This document shows positions 24,600 through 33,636 of a stretch of DNA of 64,000 nucleotides, in pieces (the first letter of the stretch is position 1; the number at the start of each line of letters is the position of its first letter). Location: assembly GCF_900100785.1 (NCBI RefSeq), contig NZ_FNCP01000008.1, forward strand, positions 62,001-126,000. Direction: 5' to 3'. The notes under the pieces were generated by a model that saw nothing but the letters and a program-made list of their open reading frames with translations, searched no databases and was not told the origin of the DNA. This DNA comes from Desulfosporosinus hippei DSM 8344. Its GTDB lineage: Bacteria > Bacillota > Desulfitobacteriia > Desulfitobacteriales > Desulfitobacteriaceae. The position numbers and the translations under genes are program-made.

Positions 24600-26323
24600 G
24601 CGATTTCCTCCTCTGACAACTGTGAAGCAACAATTTCACGATATACATCGTTGGTAGCTAATAGTTCTTTATGTGTCCCCATTCCCGAGATCTGTCCTTT
24701 ATCCAATACAATAATATTATCGGCATCCATGACAGTCCCTACCCGCTGGGCTACAATGATAACCGTTTCCTCGGCAATTTCCTTTTTTAAAGCTCCTCTC
24801 AATCGTGCGTCAGTTTTAAAATCAAGTGCTGAGAAACTATCGTCAAAGATATAGACCTCAGGTTTTCTGGCCAATGCTCTAGCTATGGAAAGGCGCTGTT
24901 TCTGTCCTCCTGATACATTGGTTCCACCTTGGGTTATATGATGTTCAAAGCCGCCCTCAAAATTTTCAATAAAATCACTAGCTTGAGCGATTTCAGCAGC
25001 GTGTTTAATTTCTTCATCCGTGATCTGCTCATTGCCGAATCGAATATTCTCTTTGATAGTTCCAGAAAACAGCTGGGATCTTTGCGGTACGAATCCGATC
25101 TTTGCCCGCAGGGTTTCCTGAGTCATTTCCCTTACATCTACTCCATCAACCAGAATACTTCCGCTGTCCACATCATAGAATCTTGGAATCAAATTAATTA
25201 GGGTGGATTTTCCCGACCCGGTACTTCCAATAATAGCTGTCACTTTTCCGGGATGAGCCGCAAAAGATATGTTACTCAATGCGGGTTCCTCAGCACCATG
25301 ATAGGAAAAGGTAACATCTCTGAATTGCACATGGCCTTTTTCAGTAAAGGAGTCTATTCGTTTACTGGGATCCGTAATCTCAGGGATCGTATCCAAGACT
25401 TCATTAATTCTCACAGCTGCAGCCTGGGCACGGGGTACCATAATAAACATCACAGACAGCATTAACATCGAAAACATTATCTGCATTGCATATTGGGTAA
25501 AAGCTGCGAGTGCACCCAGATCCATACTGCCATTGCTAATTCGGATTCCGCCAAACCAGAGCACAGCTAAGGAAGTAAAGTTCATAATTAACATAATGGA
25601 GGGCATCATGTATGCCATAATTTTATTAACCTTAATATAGTTATCTGTAAGATCCACATTAGCATCGTTAAACCGTTTCATTTCAAGTTCTACGGTATTA
25701 AAAGCACGTATTACCCGAATCCCTGTCAGCTTTTCTCGCAGGACAAGATTAATTCTATCAATTTTGACTTGGACTAATCTAAAAAGAGGGATCATCCTGG
25801 AGGCAATCAAGGCAATAACAATCGTCAGAACCGGTATAGCAACGGCAAGCACCCAGGTAAGCTCTTTATCTTCCTGTAGTGCCATTATTATACCCCCAAC
25901 CGCCATCATCGGAGCGCTGACCATCATACGCAAAATCATTACAGTAACCATCTGAATCTGGTTGATATCATTGGTGGTTCGGGTAATTAGTGTGGCAGTT
26001 CCAAGCTTATCAAATTCATGAAGCGAATAGCTTTCCACCACCTTAAACACTTTACTGCGTAAGATTGTGCCTAAGCCTACTGCGGATCTCGAGGACAAGT
26101 AAGTAGCTAAGATCGAACTCAAGGCTCCTCCCCCAGCGACTAAAAGCATAAATCCACCAATCTGCATAATCTTGTCGGTATCACCATGTAATACCCCATC
26201 ATTGATAATATCCGACATTAAGGTCGGGAGATAAAGATCCCCTAAAGTTTGTAAAAATATCAGCACCAAAGCCCCTGCAATCATTGCTGAGTATGGTTTT
26301 AAGTATTTAAATAAATTCAACAC
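24596..26323 (-). CDS. Heterodimeric ABC multidrug exporter subunit with degenerate catalytic site
   Basis: A 575-residue half-transporter with a six-helix export domain and a nucleotide-binding domain: Walker A GSTGSGKSTL, signature VSGGQ, but Walker B is VYIFDDSFSALD (Asp in place of the catalytic Glu) and the switch residue is Gln in IIVAQRVGTV. This is the classic asymmetry of heterodimeric type IV exporters, in which only the site completed by the partner hydrolyses ATP. The start is GTG at 26323 with AAGGGA before it. It is the first gene of the two-gene operon. Confidence 0.91.
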   Translation of the reverse strand: MLNLFKYLKPYSAMIAGALVLIFLQTLGDLYLPTLMSDIINDGVLHGDTDKIMQIGGFMLLVAGGGALSSILATYLSSRSAVGLGTILRSKVFKVVESYSLHEFDKLGTATLITRTTNDINQIQMVTVMILRMMVSAPMMAVGGIIMALQEDKELTWVLAVAIPVLTIVIALIASRMIPLFRLVQVKIDRINLVLREKLTGIRVIRAFNTVELEMKRFNDANVDLTDNYIKVNKIMAYMMPSIMLIMNFTSLAVLWFGGIRISNGSMDLGALAAFTQYAMQIMFSMLMLSVMFIMVPRAQAAAVRINEVLDTIPEITDPSKRIDSFTEKGHVQFRDVTFSYHGAEEPALSNISFAAHPGKVTAIIGSTGSGKSTLINLIPRFYDVDSGSILVDGVDVREMTQETLRAKIGFVPQRSQLFSGTIKENIRFGNEQITDEEIKHAAEIAQASDFIENFEGGFEHHITQGGTNVSGGQKQRLSIARALARKPEVYIFDDSFSALDFKTDARLRGALKKEIAEETVIIVAQRVGTVMDADNIIVLDKGQISGMGTHKELLATNDVYREIVASQLSEEEIA

Positions 26324-26480
26324 ACTAAAACAGTCCCTTCTGCCTATAACATCAAAAACAAAGTATAACTCACCCTATCAAATTCTATACTTTATCACTT
26401 TAATGATTAGTATGAACTCAAGGGATAGGGTTCTATGTAAGTCAAAATATTCCTATTTAACTATTGATCCTGCACCACAC

Positions 26481-26508
26481 AAAAACCGCACTTTTAAAGG
26501 TGCGGTTT
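26481..26508 (-). terminator. Terminator of the vanW-like gene
   Basis: On the minus strand AAACCGCAC, an 8-base loop and GTGCGGTTT are followed by TTTGTG. Confidence 0.75.
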
Positions 26509-26528
26509 ATTAAATAGTTATGGTATCG

Positions 26529-27686
26529 TCAGGACAGTTCTTTGGGCTTTCCATATATCCTAAACGTTAACGTATTGCTATTAACAATACTCCTAATCAG
26601 GAGGTATCCTTCTGAGAAATTTTGAAATTTAAAATCCAGGTTAGGATAAGCCACTGTTGCGTCCTGTCCTAGGGGAACATATTTCACAGGCAAGCTATGA
26701 GGAGAACGTTCAACCACACTTAAGGCAGGCGCGGCTAGGCAAACAGCATTGTAAAGAGTACTGGAAACCTGACATACTCCTCCCCCTAGACCAGGGACGA
26801 ATGTATTCCCTTCAATTATCATAGCAGTCTGGTAACCTGCCTCTTCTGTTCTGGGACCTACCGTATTATTAAAAGAGAATACTTCTCCTGGTTTTAATAC
26901 TTTACCATCAATGGCTTTTGCCGCAAGTTTAATGTTAAGGGATCGCTCTATTAGGGTCTGATCAAAGGTGGTGGTGTATTCACTTATCAGATCGCTTTTC
27001 TTGACGAGTTCTAGATCCTTTTTGGTAATTGTGGGTTTGACTTCTTTGAAAGGAACAACGATTGAATTATCCCCCTTTAATGCCTGTGTCTTTACGATCT
27101 GGGCAAGAGAATCGAGGTCGACTTCTTTTCCTTGATTTTCCGGAATTATTTCCAGGGAATTATCTGGGTTAATCAAAAAGTGTGCATCCTGAGCCGGCAT
27201 GTTTAAAAACGAAGAATGAGTAGTCAGTGCCTCTGCTAGGAGTAAATCATCCCATTGATAATTAGGTTCTTTTATAATTCCAAAGCTTGCTTTATATTTG
27301 CTGACAGCTTTATCCAAGATTGTTCCTTCTCTACCAATCAAATAGGCCTCTTGAAGTGGTTCTTGATAGTCATAAGTAAAACCCAGATCCTTCATATTAA
27401 TTACAAAATTTTTATTATCCGCAATGAAATGAATAGATCTTTGGAGATATTCATTTCTCTGTTGTTCCAATTTATCTCGAGCTTCCTCAATAGTTAGCTC
27501 TTCTAAAGGGATTTCTAATTCAACACCCTTAACAATCTGCCCTCTGTCCCAGGTATATAAAACCAGTGTAAAAGTGATCAGTCCGATTGCCGCCATTAGA
27601 ATACCAAGAATAATTAGAAAGGGTTTATACCTTTTCAGAAAGTTTTGAAGTTGTGACAATTCCGCAGGGTTGGCATCCTCTTCCAT
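26529..27686 (-). CDS. VanW-family membrane-anchored cell-wall protein
   Basis: 385 residues: a short cytoplasmic part, one membrane segment (FLIILGILMAAIGLITFTLV), a putative peptidoglycan-binding region (about 60-235, YoaR-type PG_binding_4) and a C-terminal VanW domain with KPGEVFSFNNTVGPRT, PGLGGGVCQVSSTLYNA and SVVERSPHSLPVKYVPLGQDA. VanW proteins occur in glycopeptide-resistance and cell-wall clusters; the exact reaction is unknown. No van genes are nearby, so this is most likely a general envelope protein. AAGGGAG precedes the ATG. Monocistronic. Confidence 0.88.
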   Translation of the reverse strand: MEEDANPAELSQLQNFLKRYKPFLIILGILMAAIGLITFTLVLYTWDRGQIVKGVELEIPLEELTIEEARDKLEQQRNEYLQRSIHFIADNKNFVINMKDLGFTYDYQEPLQEAYLIGREGTILDKAVSKYKASFGIIKEPNYQWDDLLLAEALTTHSSFLNMPAQDAHFLINPDNSLEIIPENQGKEVDLDSLAQIVKTQALKGDNSIVVPFKEVKPTITKKDLELVKKSDLISEYTTTFDQTLIERSLNIKLAAKAIDGKVLKPGEVFSFNNTVGPRTEEAGYQTAMIIEGNTFVPGLGGGVCQVSSTLYNAVCLAAPALSVVERSPHSLPVKYVPLGQDATVAYPNLDFKFQNFSEGYLLIRSIVNSNTLTFRIYGKPKELS

Positions 27687-27790
27687 GTATTTATCTCCCT
27701 TCTCGGCTAGTAACGTTTAACTATATGCGAGTCAGAAGAAAAATTTCACAGAGCTCTCTTGGTTATTTCTGGATTAAACTGTTAGAAACA

Positions 27791-27845
27791 TAGTAGTAGT
27801 AGCCTGTCTGTTACCCTTTAAGGTGCAGACAGGCTACTACTACTA
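27791..27845. repeat. Perfect 20-bp inverted repeat with a TAG triplet run
   Basis: Arms 27791-27810 and 27826-27845 are exact complements; each contains a four-fold TAG/CTA triplet run. It lies beyond the stop of the thioesterase gene and probably ends the transcript, although no T run follows. Confidence 0.85.
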
Positions 27846-27887
27846 TTAGGTATTGAACAATATTTGGGTACAAAATCAGCTCAACCG

Positions 27888-28310
27888 TTATAGGCCTACA
27901 TCCAAATTCCTGATCCCTTCTTTAATCACTAACGGTAAGTCTGTCTTCTTATCAGTATTATAATCATAAATGACAATTACTTCTTCCCCGGTTGTAGCTA
28001 GCCCAATTTTTTCGCTAACAATTATGTACTCCATGACAAAACTTGATTTGCCCATTGACTTTACCCTAGCCCCAACCATTATTTGATCAGGATAAGCCAA
28101 GGGCTTGAGGTATTTACAAATCGTTTGAGCCAATATAACTCCTATGCCCGTCTTGGTTTTGAATTCATCGAACCGGAGCCTTCTAAGATATTCAAGGCGA
28201 GCTTGTTCAAAGTATCTTACATAATAGATGTTTTTTACATGGCCGGAAGCGGCCATCTCATTTTGAGTTATTGATATGCTTACTTGTACCGGAAAATCTA
28301 CTAAATCCAT
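27888..28310 (-). CDS. Acyl-CoA thioesterase (4HBT hotdog fold)
   Basis: 140 residues of the YbgC/FcbC-type hotdog family, with the helix motif ASGHVKNIYYVRYFEQARLEYL. The usual catalytic Asp of DxDxxGHVNN is at ITQNEMAASGHVKN, where Asn/Glu replace it, so activity or mechanism may differ. GAGGAGAG precedes the ATG at 28310. A longer frame to 28361 would overlap the neighbouring gene and has no ribosome site. It probably forms an operon with the DUF89 gene, 38 bases upstream. Confidence 0.8.
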   Translation of the reverse strand: MDLVDFPVQVSISITQNEMAASGHVKNIYYVRYFEQARLEYLRRLRFDEFKTKTGIGVILAQTICKYLKPLAYPDQIMVGARVKSMGKSSFVMEYIIVSEKIGLATTGEEVIVIYDYNTDKKTDLPLVIKEGIRNLDVGL

Positions 28311-28348
28311 AATACTCTCCTCTTTACAAAAATCATCTCTTAAGCATT

Positions 28349-29206
28349 TTAACTGCGGCAAAATACCATTTCATTAAGTTTAACCCCTAAATTTTCGGCG
28401 ACAATCTCACATTTGGCTCGCAGCAAAAAATATAACCTTCTATCATCTTTACCAAGTTCTTCGAGGGATTCATAATTTGCCTGTCCCTTACTGATCACTA
28501 AGTCTGCCGATTTATATACATCCAGGAATTCTGGCGAACAGTCTTCGAGAATCGTCCCTAGAAAGCCACTGCCGTTCGAAATCACCCGAATCTGCCCTCC
28601 CATTCCTACATAAGCAGCGTCTTCCATGGTGGCATCATTTAAAATCGGTTGATCTTTAACTGCATAAGTCACCTTAACCCCATATTCTAAAAGCTGTTCA
28701 GCCAGTAACTTATCAAAGACAATTTCCCCACTGTTATCTCCGAGAATCAATATCTCCTGGGCTTCATTTAGACTTTGTTGGAAAGAAACATAATCGTCCC
28801 GCGTAAAACTTTTAGCCAAGGCCTCCTGAATACTTTTCTCAACATCAAAATCCTTCAGAATACCCATATCAATGATATTCCCGGCAACTGCGATTTGCAA
28901 AGACATTAACAGAGGATCTGTACTTTTCCGAATTCTCTCTTTGAGTTGAGGAAGAAGTTCAAGCGCCAAATCATTAGATTCTTTCTTAGCCTTATGAAAG
29001 GGATCCTCGATTCCCAACAGCTCATTTGCTCTTCTAAGAATTATGGTTGAGTTCTCTGCTGGAGTTCTTTGAGGATCTAAGTTTGAAATAAGGGGTAGAG
29101 TTGCCTGAATTATTTCTCTCGCTTTTTCCTCAGTGATGTCAGTTTGTGCCAAGGTATTAATCGTTTGCTTTATATAGCAAGGAATACATTCAAGAGTTAC
29201 ATTCAC
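28349..29206 (-). CDS. DUF89 / ARMT1-like metal-dependent phosphatase
   Basis: 285 residues of the DUF89 family (AF1104-like, subfamily I), described as metal-dependent damage-control phosphatases that remove harmful phosphometabolites. Motifs are the N-terminal ECIPCY (Cys pair), ILGDNSGEIVFDKLL (metal site Asp/Asn), YAVKDQPILNDAT and VISKGQANYESLEEL. Its particular substrate cannot be read from sequence. Start is GTG at 29206 with GGAGG before it. Confidence 0.85.
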   Translation of the reverse strand: MNVTLECIPCYIKQTINTLAQTDITEEKAREIIQATLPLISNLDPQRTPAENSTIILRRANELLGIEDPFHKAKKESNDLALELLPQLKERIRKSTDPLLMSLQIAVAGNIIDMGILKDFDVEKSIQEALAKSFTRDDYVSFQQSLNEAQEILILGDNSGEIVFDKLLAEQLLEYGVKVTYAVKDQPILNDATMEDAAYVGMGGQIRVISNGSGFLGTILEDCSPEFLDVYKSADLVISKGQANYESLEELGKDDRRLYFLLRAKCEIVAENLGVKLNEMVFCRS

Positions 29207-29315
29207 AAATAGTAGCCTCCTCTGTTTTTCGTAAGTTTTTATTCTTCGATCAGGTTCCAGAAATTCTTTATTCTAGAAATCCTCGAACTTCTTCGCAACA
29301 ATTCTTTAGGTACAA

Positions 29316-29747
29316 TTATTTTCCGATTAATTGACTCTCCACATTATAAAGAATCTCACAATCACACTGTCCACCATTCTTTTTGAATACATCGATTATC
29401 TCGTTAATCTTTCCCCTTTTAAACTGCATCTGAGTTAAGATCTGTTTAGTCAAACGAAGGGTATGGTCACATGACAACCCAGAGAGCTTCTCGTTTAATT
29501 TATAAAAAAACATTCTCCGAAAGAGCAGACTCAACAATACATAATCCTTATTTAAGGTAGCTTTCTCTTCATTAAACAGAGAATCATACTCCAGGGCTGC
29601 TGTTTGGATACCTGAGATAAGTCGTCGCTTAACTTCTTCTTTAATAAGTTTCTTATCGCTTAAAACCTGAGGTTTAGACCCAAGGTTTTCACTATTTTCT
29701 ATGTCTATATCTAAATTATCTGTTTCCTGATCGTTAGATAGCTGCAT
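29316..29747 (-). CDS. DUF2695-like small protein with a CDCE motif
   Basis: 143 residues: an acidic disordered N-terminus (about 1-30), a helical middle and a C-terminus KKNGGQCDCEILYNVE that matches the GGyCDCEvlxN signature of DUF2695. The function of the family is unknown; the paired cysteines might bind metal. GGAGGG precedes the ATG. It lies 109 bases beyond the DUF89 start and could be the first gene of that transcript. Confidence 0.7.
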   Translation of the reverse strand: MQLSNDQETDNLDIDIENSENLGSKPQVLSDKKLIKEEVKRRLISGIQTAALEYDSLFNEEKATLNKDYVLLSLLFRRMFFYKLNEKLSGLSCDHTLRLTKQILTQMQFKRGKINEIIDVFKKNGGQCDCEILYNVESQLIGK

Positions 29748-29831
29748 TAAAACATACCCTCCAGTAATTCAAAGTTTTATTGCAGTATGTACTTAACCAA
29801 ACAATTTATACCCTGCTAATTCTTACTAGTG

Positions 29832-29972
29832 CTATTGCCCTCCATCTTCATAAGCACTTTCTTTGTGCTTTACTTTTCTGGTATAGTCTTTGTTCGTTTT
29901 ATGCGGGCGTGTGCCTGTATTGAACAGAGCTCTGGTTCTTGGTTTTCGAACCAGCTTTGTTTTACTTTTCAT
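29832..29972 (-). CDS. Small highly basic protein (46 residues)
   Basis: Starts directly after the stop of the HD-domain gene, with CCGGAG seven bases before the ATG at 29972. The product begins MKSKTKLVRKPRTRALF and ends KVKHKESAYEDGG. It is Lys/Arg/Thr-rich with no hydrophobic core, so RNA or ribosome binding is plausible. I do not recognise a family. A frame extension to 30020 would overlap the upstream gene and is unlikely. Confidence 0.6.
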   Translation of the reverse strand: MKSKTKLVRKPRTRALFNTGTRPHKTNKDYTRKVKHKESAYEDGGQ

Positions 29973-29973
29973 T

Positions 29974-30519
29974 CTAATTCTCCGGAGTATATAAGTTCTT
30001 AAACGCAGATATAAATTCATTTTCTACACTTGCAAAATCCCGAAGTGAAAATTCATGTTCCATCCCCTTGTCCGGTGGGACATCAAAAATCGGAAACTCC
30101 ATTAATGTTTCAAACTCATAGTGTAGAAGAGTATCATCCACATTTTCAATCTGTTTCCTTTCTTCCTCCGACAAATCCCCCAGACCAAATCTATCATAAA
30201 TAACACTTTGTAATTTTTCCTCGATAGCAAAATACTCCGGGAGGTTTTTCTTGACCGGCCTTGTCAAATCTGAAATATAGCTTTCACTAGCATCATGTAT
30301 AAGGCATCCAAGTTGTACTCGCTCAGAATACCCCCGGCTTTTAGCCTCTTTATAGCAATGAATTGAGTGCTGAGCCACTGAATAAAAGTGGCTGCAATGT
30401 CCGTTGGCCCGGGTCATCAGTGATAATGAGTGGGCAATATCTTCAATCTTAATGTCTTCCATAATTGGCTCCAGTGGAAAGAACTTGATCTTTGAGTAGG
30501 TTAGTATGTAGTCGGACAT
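29974..30519 (-). CDS. HD-domain nucleotide phosphohydrolase (YfbR-like)
   Basis: 181 residues with HD-family metal ligands: SVAQHSIHC (His), LIHDASESYISDL (His-Asp) and a later Asp in NVDDTLLHYEF. The arrangement resembles YfbR-type 5'-deoxynucleotidases and related HD hydrolases. Substrates are likely deoxynucleoside monophosphates, by family. GAGGTAAC precedes the ATG. The small basic gene follows directly, so the two share a transcript. Confidence 0.82.
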   Translation of the reverse strand: MSDYILTYSKIKFFPLEPIMEDIKIEDIAHSLSLMTRANGHCSHFYSVAQHSIHCYKEAKSRGYSERVQLGCLIHDASESYISDLTRPVKKNLPEYFAIEEKLQSVIYDRFGLGDLSEEERKQIENVDDTLLHYEFETLMEFPIFDVPPDKGMEHEFSLRDFASVENEFISAFKNLYTPEN

Positions 30520-30621
30520 AGTTACCTCACTTATAGTTTGGATTTTATCAGTATATTATTAATTACTTTCTTAGATCATAAACTATTATTTAGCTTTCTG
30601 TAAAGAGAACCATGATAGAAC

Positions 30622-30651
30622 AAAAAAACCCCCATACAATTTGTATAGGGG
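30622..30651 (-). terminator. Terminator of the PHA operon
   Basis: On the minus strand CCCCTATAC pairs with GTATGGGGG (one wobble) and is followed by seven T. Confidence 0.85.
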
Positions 30652-30683
30652 CACGCGTAATTCTGGGAATGAAATAAAAATAA

Positions 30684-31403
30684 CTACAACCTCATCCCGC
30701 CATTAACACTCAAATTATGACCGGTTATATACGAAGAATCATCAGAAGCTAAGAAAAGAGCTACCTTAGCAATTTCTGTCGGTTCGGCAAGTCTGCCCAA
30801 CATAGTTTGCTTTGCAAATTTCTCCAGTAACTCTTGAGGAACAGTCTTTAAAATATCTGTCATTGTATAGCCTGGGGAGATTGCATTAACTCTTACTTGC
30901 GCTCCCTTCATGGTAAATTCTTTCGCCCAAGTTTTGGTCATCCCAATAATACCAGCTTTTGACGCAGAATAATTAGCCTGACCAATATTGCCATATTCTC
31001 CGACAACTGAAGATATATTGATAATAGATCCTTTACCATCAACCTGCATGATGGGGCCAATAAAGCGAGTCAGATTAAACGCACCTTTTAGATTTACGTC
31101 TATTACTAAGTTCCATTGTTCATCTGACATTTTTCCGGTAAGGGCATCCCTAGTAATCCCTGCATTATTCACTAGGATATCTACTTTACCATATTTCCCT
31201 TTAACGTAATCAGCTAACACTTTGCAAGCTTTGCTATCGGTTACGTTGAGTTCATACCCTTCGACATTATCATTTTGATAATGTAAAACTTCTATATCAC
31301 AAACAATAACTCTGGCTCCGGCATTTGTAAATTCTTCTGCCATCGCCCGTCCGATACCTCTGGTTCCTCCAGTAATAACGGCCACTTTGCCATCTAATCT
31401 CAT
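30684..31403 (-). CDS. phaB: Acetoacetyl-CoA reductase / 3-oxoacyl reductase (SDR)
   Basis: About 239 residues of the short-chain dehydrogenase family: cofactor loop ITGGTRGIGRAMAEE, NNAGI, catalytic Ser in NISSVVGEYG and Tyr-Lys in YSASKAG, and a C-terminal ITGHNLSVNGGMRL. It reduces acetoacetyl-CoA with NADPH to (R)-3-hydroxybutyryl-CoA, the monomer for PHA. FabG is the alternative; position right after PHA synthase decides for PhaB. The first residues can start at ATGs at 31412 or 31403; the latter gives the usual MRLDGKVAVITGG. Last gene of the operon. Confidence 0.9.
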   Translation of the reverse strand: MRLDGKVAVITGGTRGIGRAMAEEFTNAGARVIVCDIEVLHYQNDNVEGYELNVTDSKACKVLADYVKGKYGKVDILVNNAGITRDALTGKMSDEQWNLVIDVNLKGAFNLTRFIGPIMQVDGKGSIINISSVVGEYGNIGQANYSASKAGIIGMTKTWAKEFTMKGAQVRVNAISPGYTMTDILKTVPQELLEKFAKQTMLGRLAEPTEIAKVALFLASDDSSYITGHNLSVNGGMRL

Positions 31404-31430
31404 TAACCCCATCATCTCCTTCCCCGCTGA

Positions 31431-32516
31431 TTACTTTTCACGCTTTAATAGCCACTCCGCAATTTTAGGTGCAATGACACGATGAGATTTTGAGCTGACA
31501 TACATTCCGATATGACCTATTGGGTATGAAACCAGTTCTTTATCTTTACTCCCAACATAATCTAAGAATGGTCGTGTCGATTCCGGAGGAACGATATGAT
31601 CTTCGTCTCCACATATAGATAAAACCGGCATGGTAATGTTCTTAAGATCAACCACTCTACCTCCGATTTCAAAGGTTCCTTTAATCAGTCTATTTTCTTG
31701 ATATAATTCTTTGATAAACCGTCTAAAAGCCTCTCCTGACTGATCTGGACTGTCCAGGATCCATTTTTCCATACGAATAAAATTGGCGGCTGTATCAGGG
31801 TTTTCCAAATTATCTACTATACTTACATATTTATTAAGCATTAATTGGAAGGGTTTAAGAAAATCAAAACCACCATTCAAGAATTGCCCTGGGATAACAC
31901 CATAAGCATCCACTAGATTATCTACATTCATATCTTTACTCCACTTAAATAAAAAACCATCCTTAGCCATTCTCCCCGCTTCAAAATCAATGGGAGTTAC
32001 CATAGTAACCAGGTTCTTAACCTTTTCTGGATTTAAAGCGGTGTAAATAGCAGAAAACGTTCCTCCTTGGCAAACTCCAATGATATTTAACTTTGTCGAA
32101 TCAGTTCTTTTGAGAATCTCATTAACGGTGTTTTCAATATAGACGTCAATATAATCCTCTAACGTTACATATTTATCTTGTGCAGTCGGGTATCCCCAAT
32201 CAATAATATACAGATCCAAACCGAGTTCCAGCAAATTTTTAATAACACTGCGGTCTTGTTGAATATCCATCATATATTGTCGATTAACTAGGGCATAGAT
32301 GATAAGTGTAGGGACTTTACTAACTTTTTTGGCTAACGGTTTATAGTGAAAAACCTTCATTTTATCTTCTTTGTAAAAAAGCTCTTTAGGGGTCTTATTT
32401 GATTCTGTATCTTTTAAATTCAATAATACATCGATTCCACGGATGAATTTTTTTTGGTATTCTAACAACTCGTCGAAAGATTTCTCTAGGTCAATCGGAA
32501 AATATGGTAACATCAT
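31431..32516 (-). CDS. phaC: Class III polyhydroxyalkanoate synthase subunit PhaC
   Basis: About 361 residues of the alpha/beta-hydrolase-type PHA polymerase. The lipase-like box is GVCQGG with the Cys nucleophile; the Asp is in CGDEDHIVPP and the His in GHIGMYVS. Its length is typical for class III enzymes, which need the PhaE subunit encoded immediately upstream. It polymerises (R)-3-hydroxyacyl-CoA at the granule surface. Candidate starts are ATGs at 32516 and 32513 following AAAGGAGG. Confidence 0.95.
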   Translation of the reverse strand: MMLPYFPIDLEKSFDELLEYQKKFIRGIDVLLNLKDTESNKTPKELFYKEDKMKVFHYKPLAKKVSKVPTLIIYALVNRQYMMDIQQDRSVIKNLLELGLDLYIIDWGYPTAQDKYVTLEDYIDVYIENTVNEILKRTDSTKLNIIGVCQGGTFSAIYTALNPEKVKNLVTMVTPIDFEAGRMAKDGFLFKWSKDMNVDNLVDAYGVIPGQFLNGGFDFLKPFQLMLNKYVSIVDNLENPDTAANFIRMEKWILDSPDQSGEAFRRFIKELYQENRLIKGTFEIGGRVVDLKNITMPVLSICGDEDHIVPPESTRPFLDYVGSKDKELVSYPIGHIGMYVSSKSHRVIAPKIAEWLLKREK

Positions 32517-32538
32517 CAAATCCTCCTTTGTCGGCTAA

Positions 32539-33636
32539 TTAACTGATTGTCACTGTATTGGCTTTTATTTCTTTGAGTAAAATTACTTCCTTTTTCAAGG
32601 CTCTTACTTCTCTTTTTAAATCATCAAGTGTTCTATACAGACTATCCATATCAGTTCTTGTAGGATAGGGTAAGAATTTAAGCGTATTTTCTAACAAACT
32701 ATCAAATTCTTTTTTGAAATTAACCCCAGCATCCATTACCTGTGATATTAACTTAGAAAACTCATCTGTTCCGAATAATTTGTGATAGGCTGCTTCATTT
32801 TGTTTCCACCAATATTCGTAAAATTCTTTAAAGGTTTTAGGGTTATTGCCCTTTACTAACATCTCTTGGTAATCTTTGATAATCTTTTCAAAGGTTTCCT
32901 GACTTACCTTGGCCATAGTTGCGAAAAATTCACTCATTGTGTTAATAAAGCTAATTGAGGCATTAATGCTATGCATTTGTTTTTGCATTAGTTCTCGATT
33001 CATTGAAAATATAGGCATATTAAAGATTTTCCCATAAGTTGATGAGAACTTTTCGTTCCATAGTTTTACAAACTCGATATAGGCAGTTTTATCTCCAGTA
33101 ATACTTTTAGCTAATAGATTTTGTAAGGTTTGAGATCCCTCTAACCATGGATGTAAAAACTTTTGGCTTGTATCTGTTGATAACGAATAGATTTCGATGA
33201 ACTTCTTAGAGAAATTTTGCACTTGCTCGGGCAAGTAAAAAATGAAGTTACTGGATAATAGTTTCTGATAATTTTCAATCCACTTATTATAAAAAGTAAT
33301 TGGATCACTATCTTTTCCAGTAATAGTCTTAATTAAATCTTCCCAAATTTTATTTAGATTTTGATAGGTGTTAGCTCCGGAAAAAATTTTATCGAACTGC
33401 AATGGAAAAAATACTTTGGATATATTTTTAAGATATTGATCATTAAATTCAAACCATTGCTTAGTCATCTCCTGAGTGGGTCTTAGATTTTCTTCAAAAT
33501 CACTATTTGAATCCTTATTCTTATCTTGAGCTTTATCTTTAGGAGTTACCGCCACATTCATAAGATCCTGCCAATAATCAAACATTTTCCGTTGGGTCTC
33601 AAAATACATTCCCATAAAATCCATGTTCTCACTCAT
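32539..33636 (-). CDS. phaE: Class III PHA synthase subunit PhaE
   Basis: 365 residues, mostly helical and coiled-coil-rich, with the N-terminal MSENMDFMGMYFETQRKMFD and the C-terminal PTRTDMDSLYRTLDDLKREV motif of the PhaE family, which binds PhaC and allows chain elongation. GGGAGGAAC precedes the ATG at 33636. A longer frame to 33723 would lie inside the upstream gene and is unlikely. The gene overlaps its predecessor by 8 bases. Confidence 0.93.
   Translation of the reverse strand: MSENMDFMGMYFETQRKMFDYWQDLMNVAVTPKDKAQDKNKDSNSDFEENLRPTQEMTKQWFEFNDQYLKNISKVFFPLQFDKIFSGANTYQNLNKIWEDLIKTITGKDSDPITFYNKWIENYQKLLSSNFIFYLPEQVQNFSKKFIEIYSLSTDTSQKFLHPWLEGSQTLQNLLAKSITGDKTAYIEFVKLWNEKFSSTYGKIFNMPIFSMNRELMQKQMHSINASISFINTMSEFFATMAKVSQETFEKIIKDYQEMLVKGNNPKTFKEFYEYWWKQNEAAYHKLFGTDEFSKLISQVMDAGVNFKKEFDSLLENTLKFLPYPTRTDMDSLYRTLDDLKREVRALKKEVILLKEIKANTVTIS

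Noticed and set aside
29832-29972. Ribosome-rescue factor (ArfA/BrfA-like)
   Set aside because: The basic composition is suggestive, but the characteristic C-terminal sequence is not seen.
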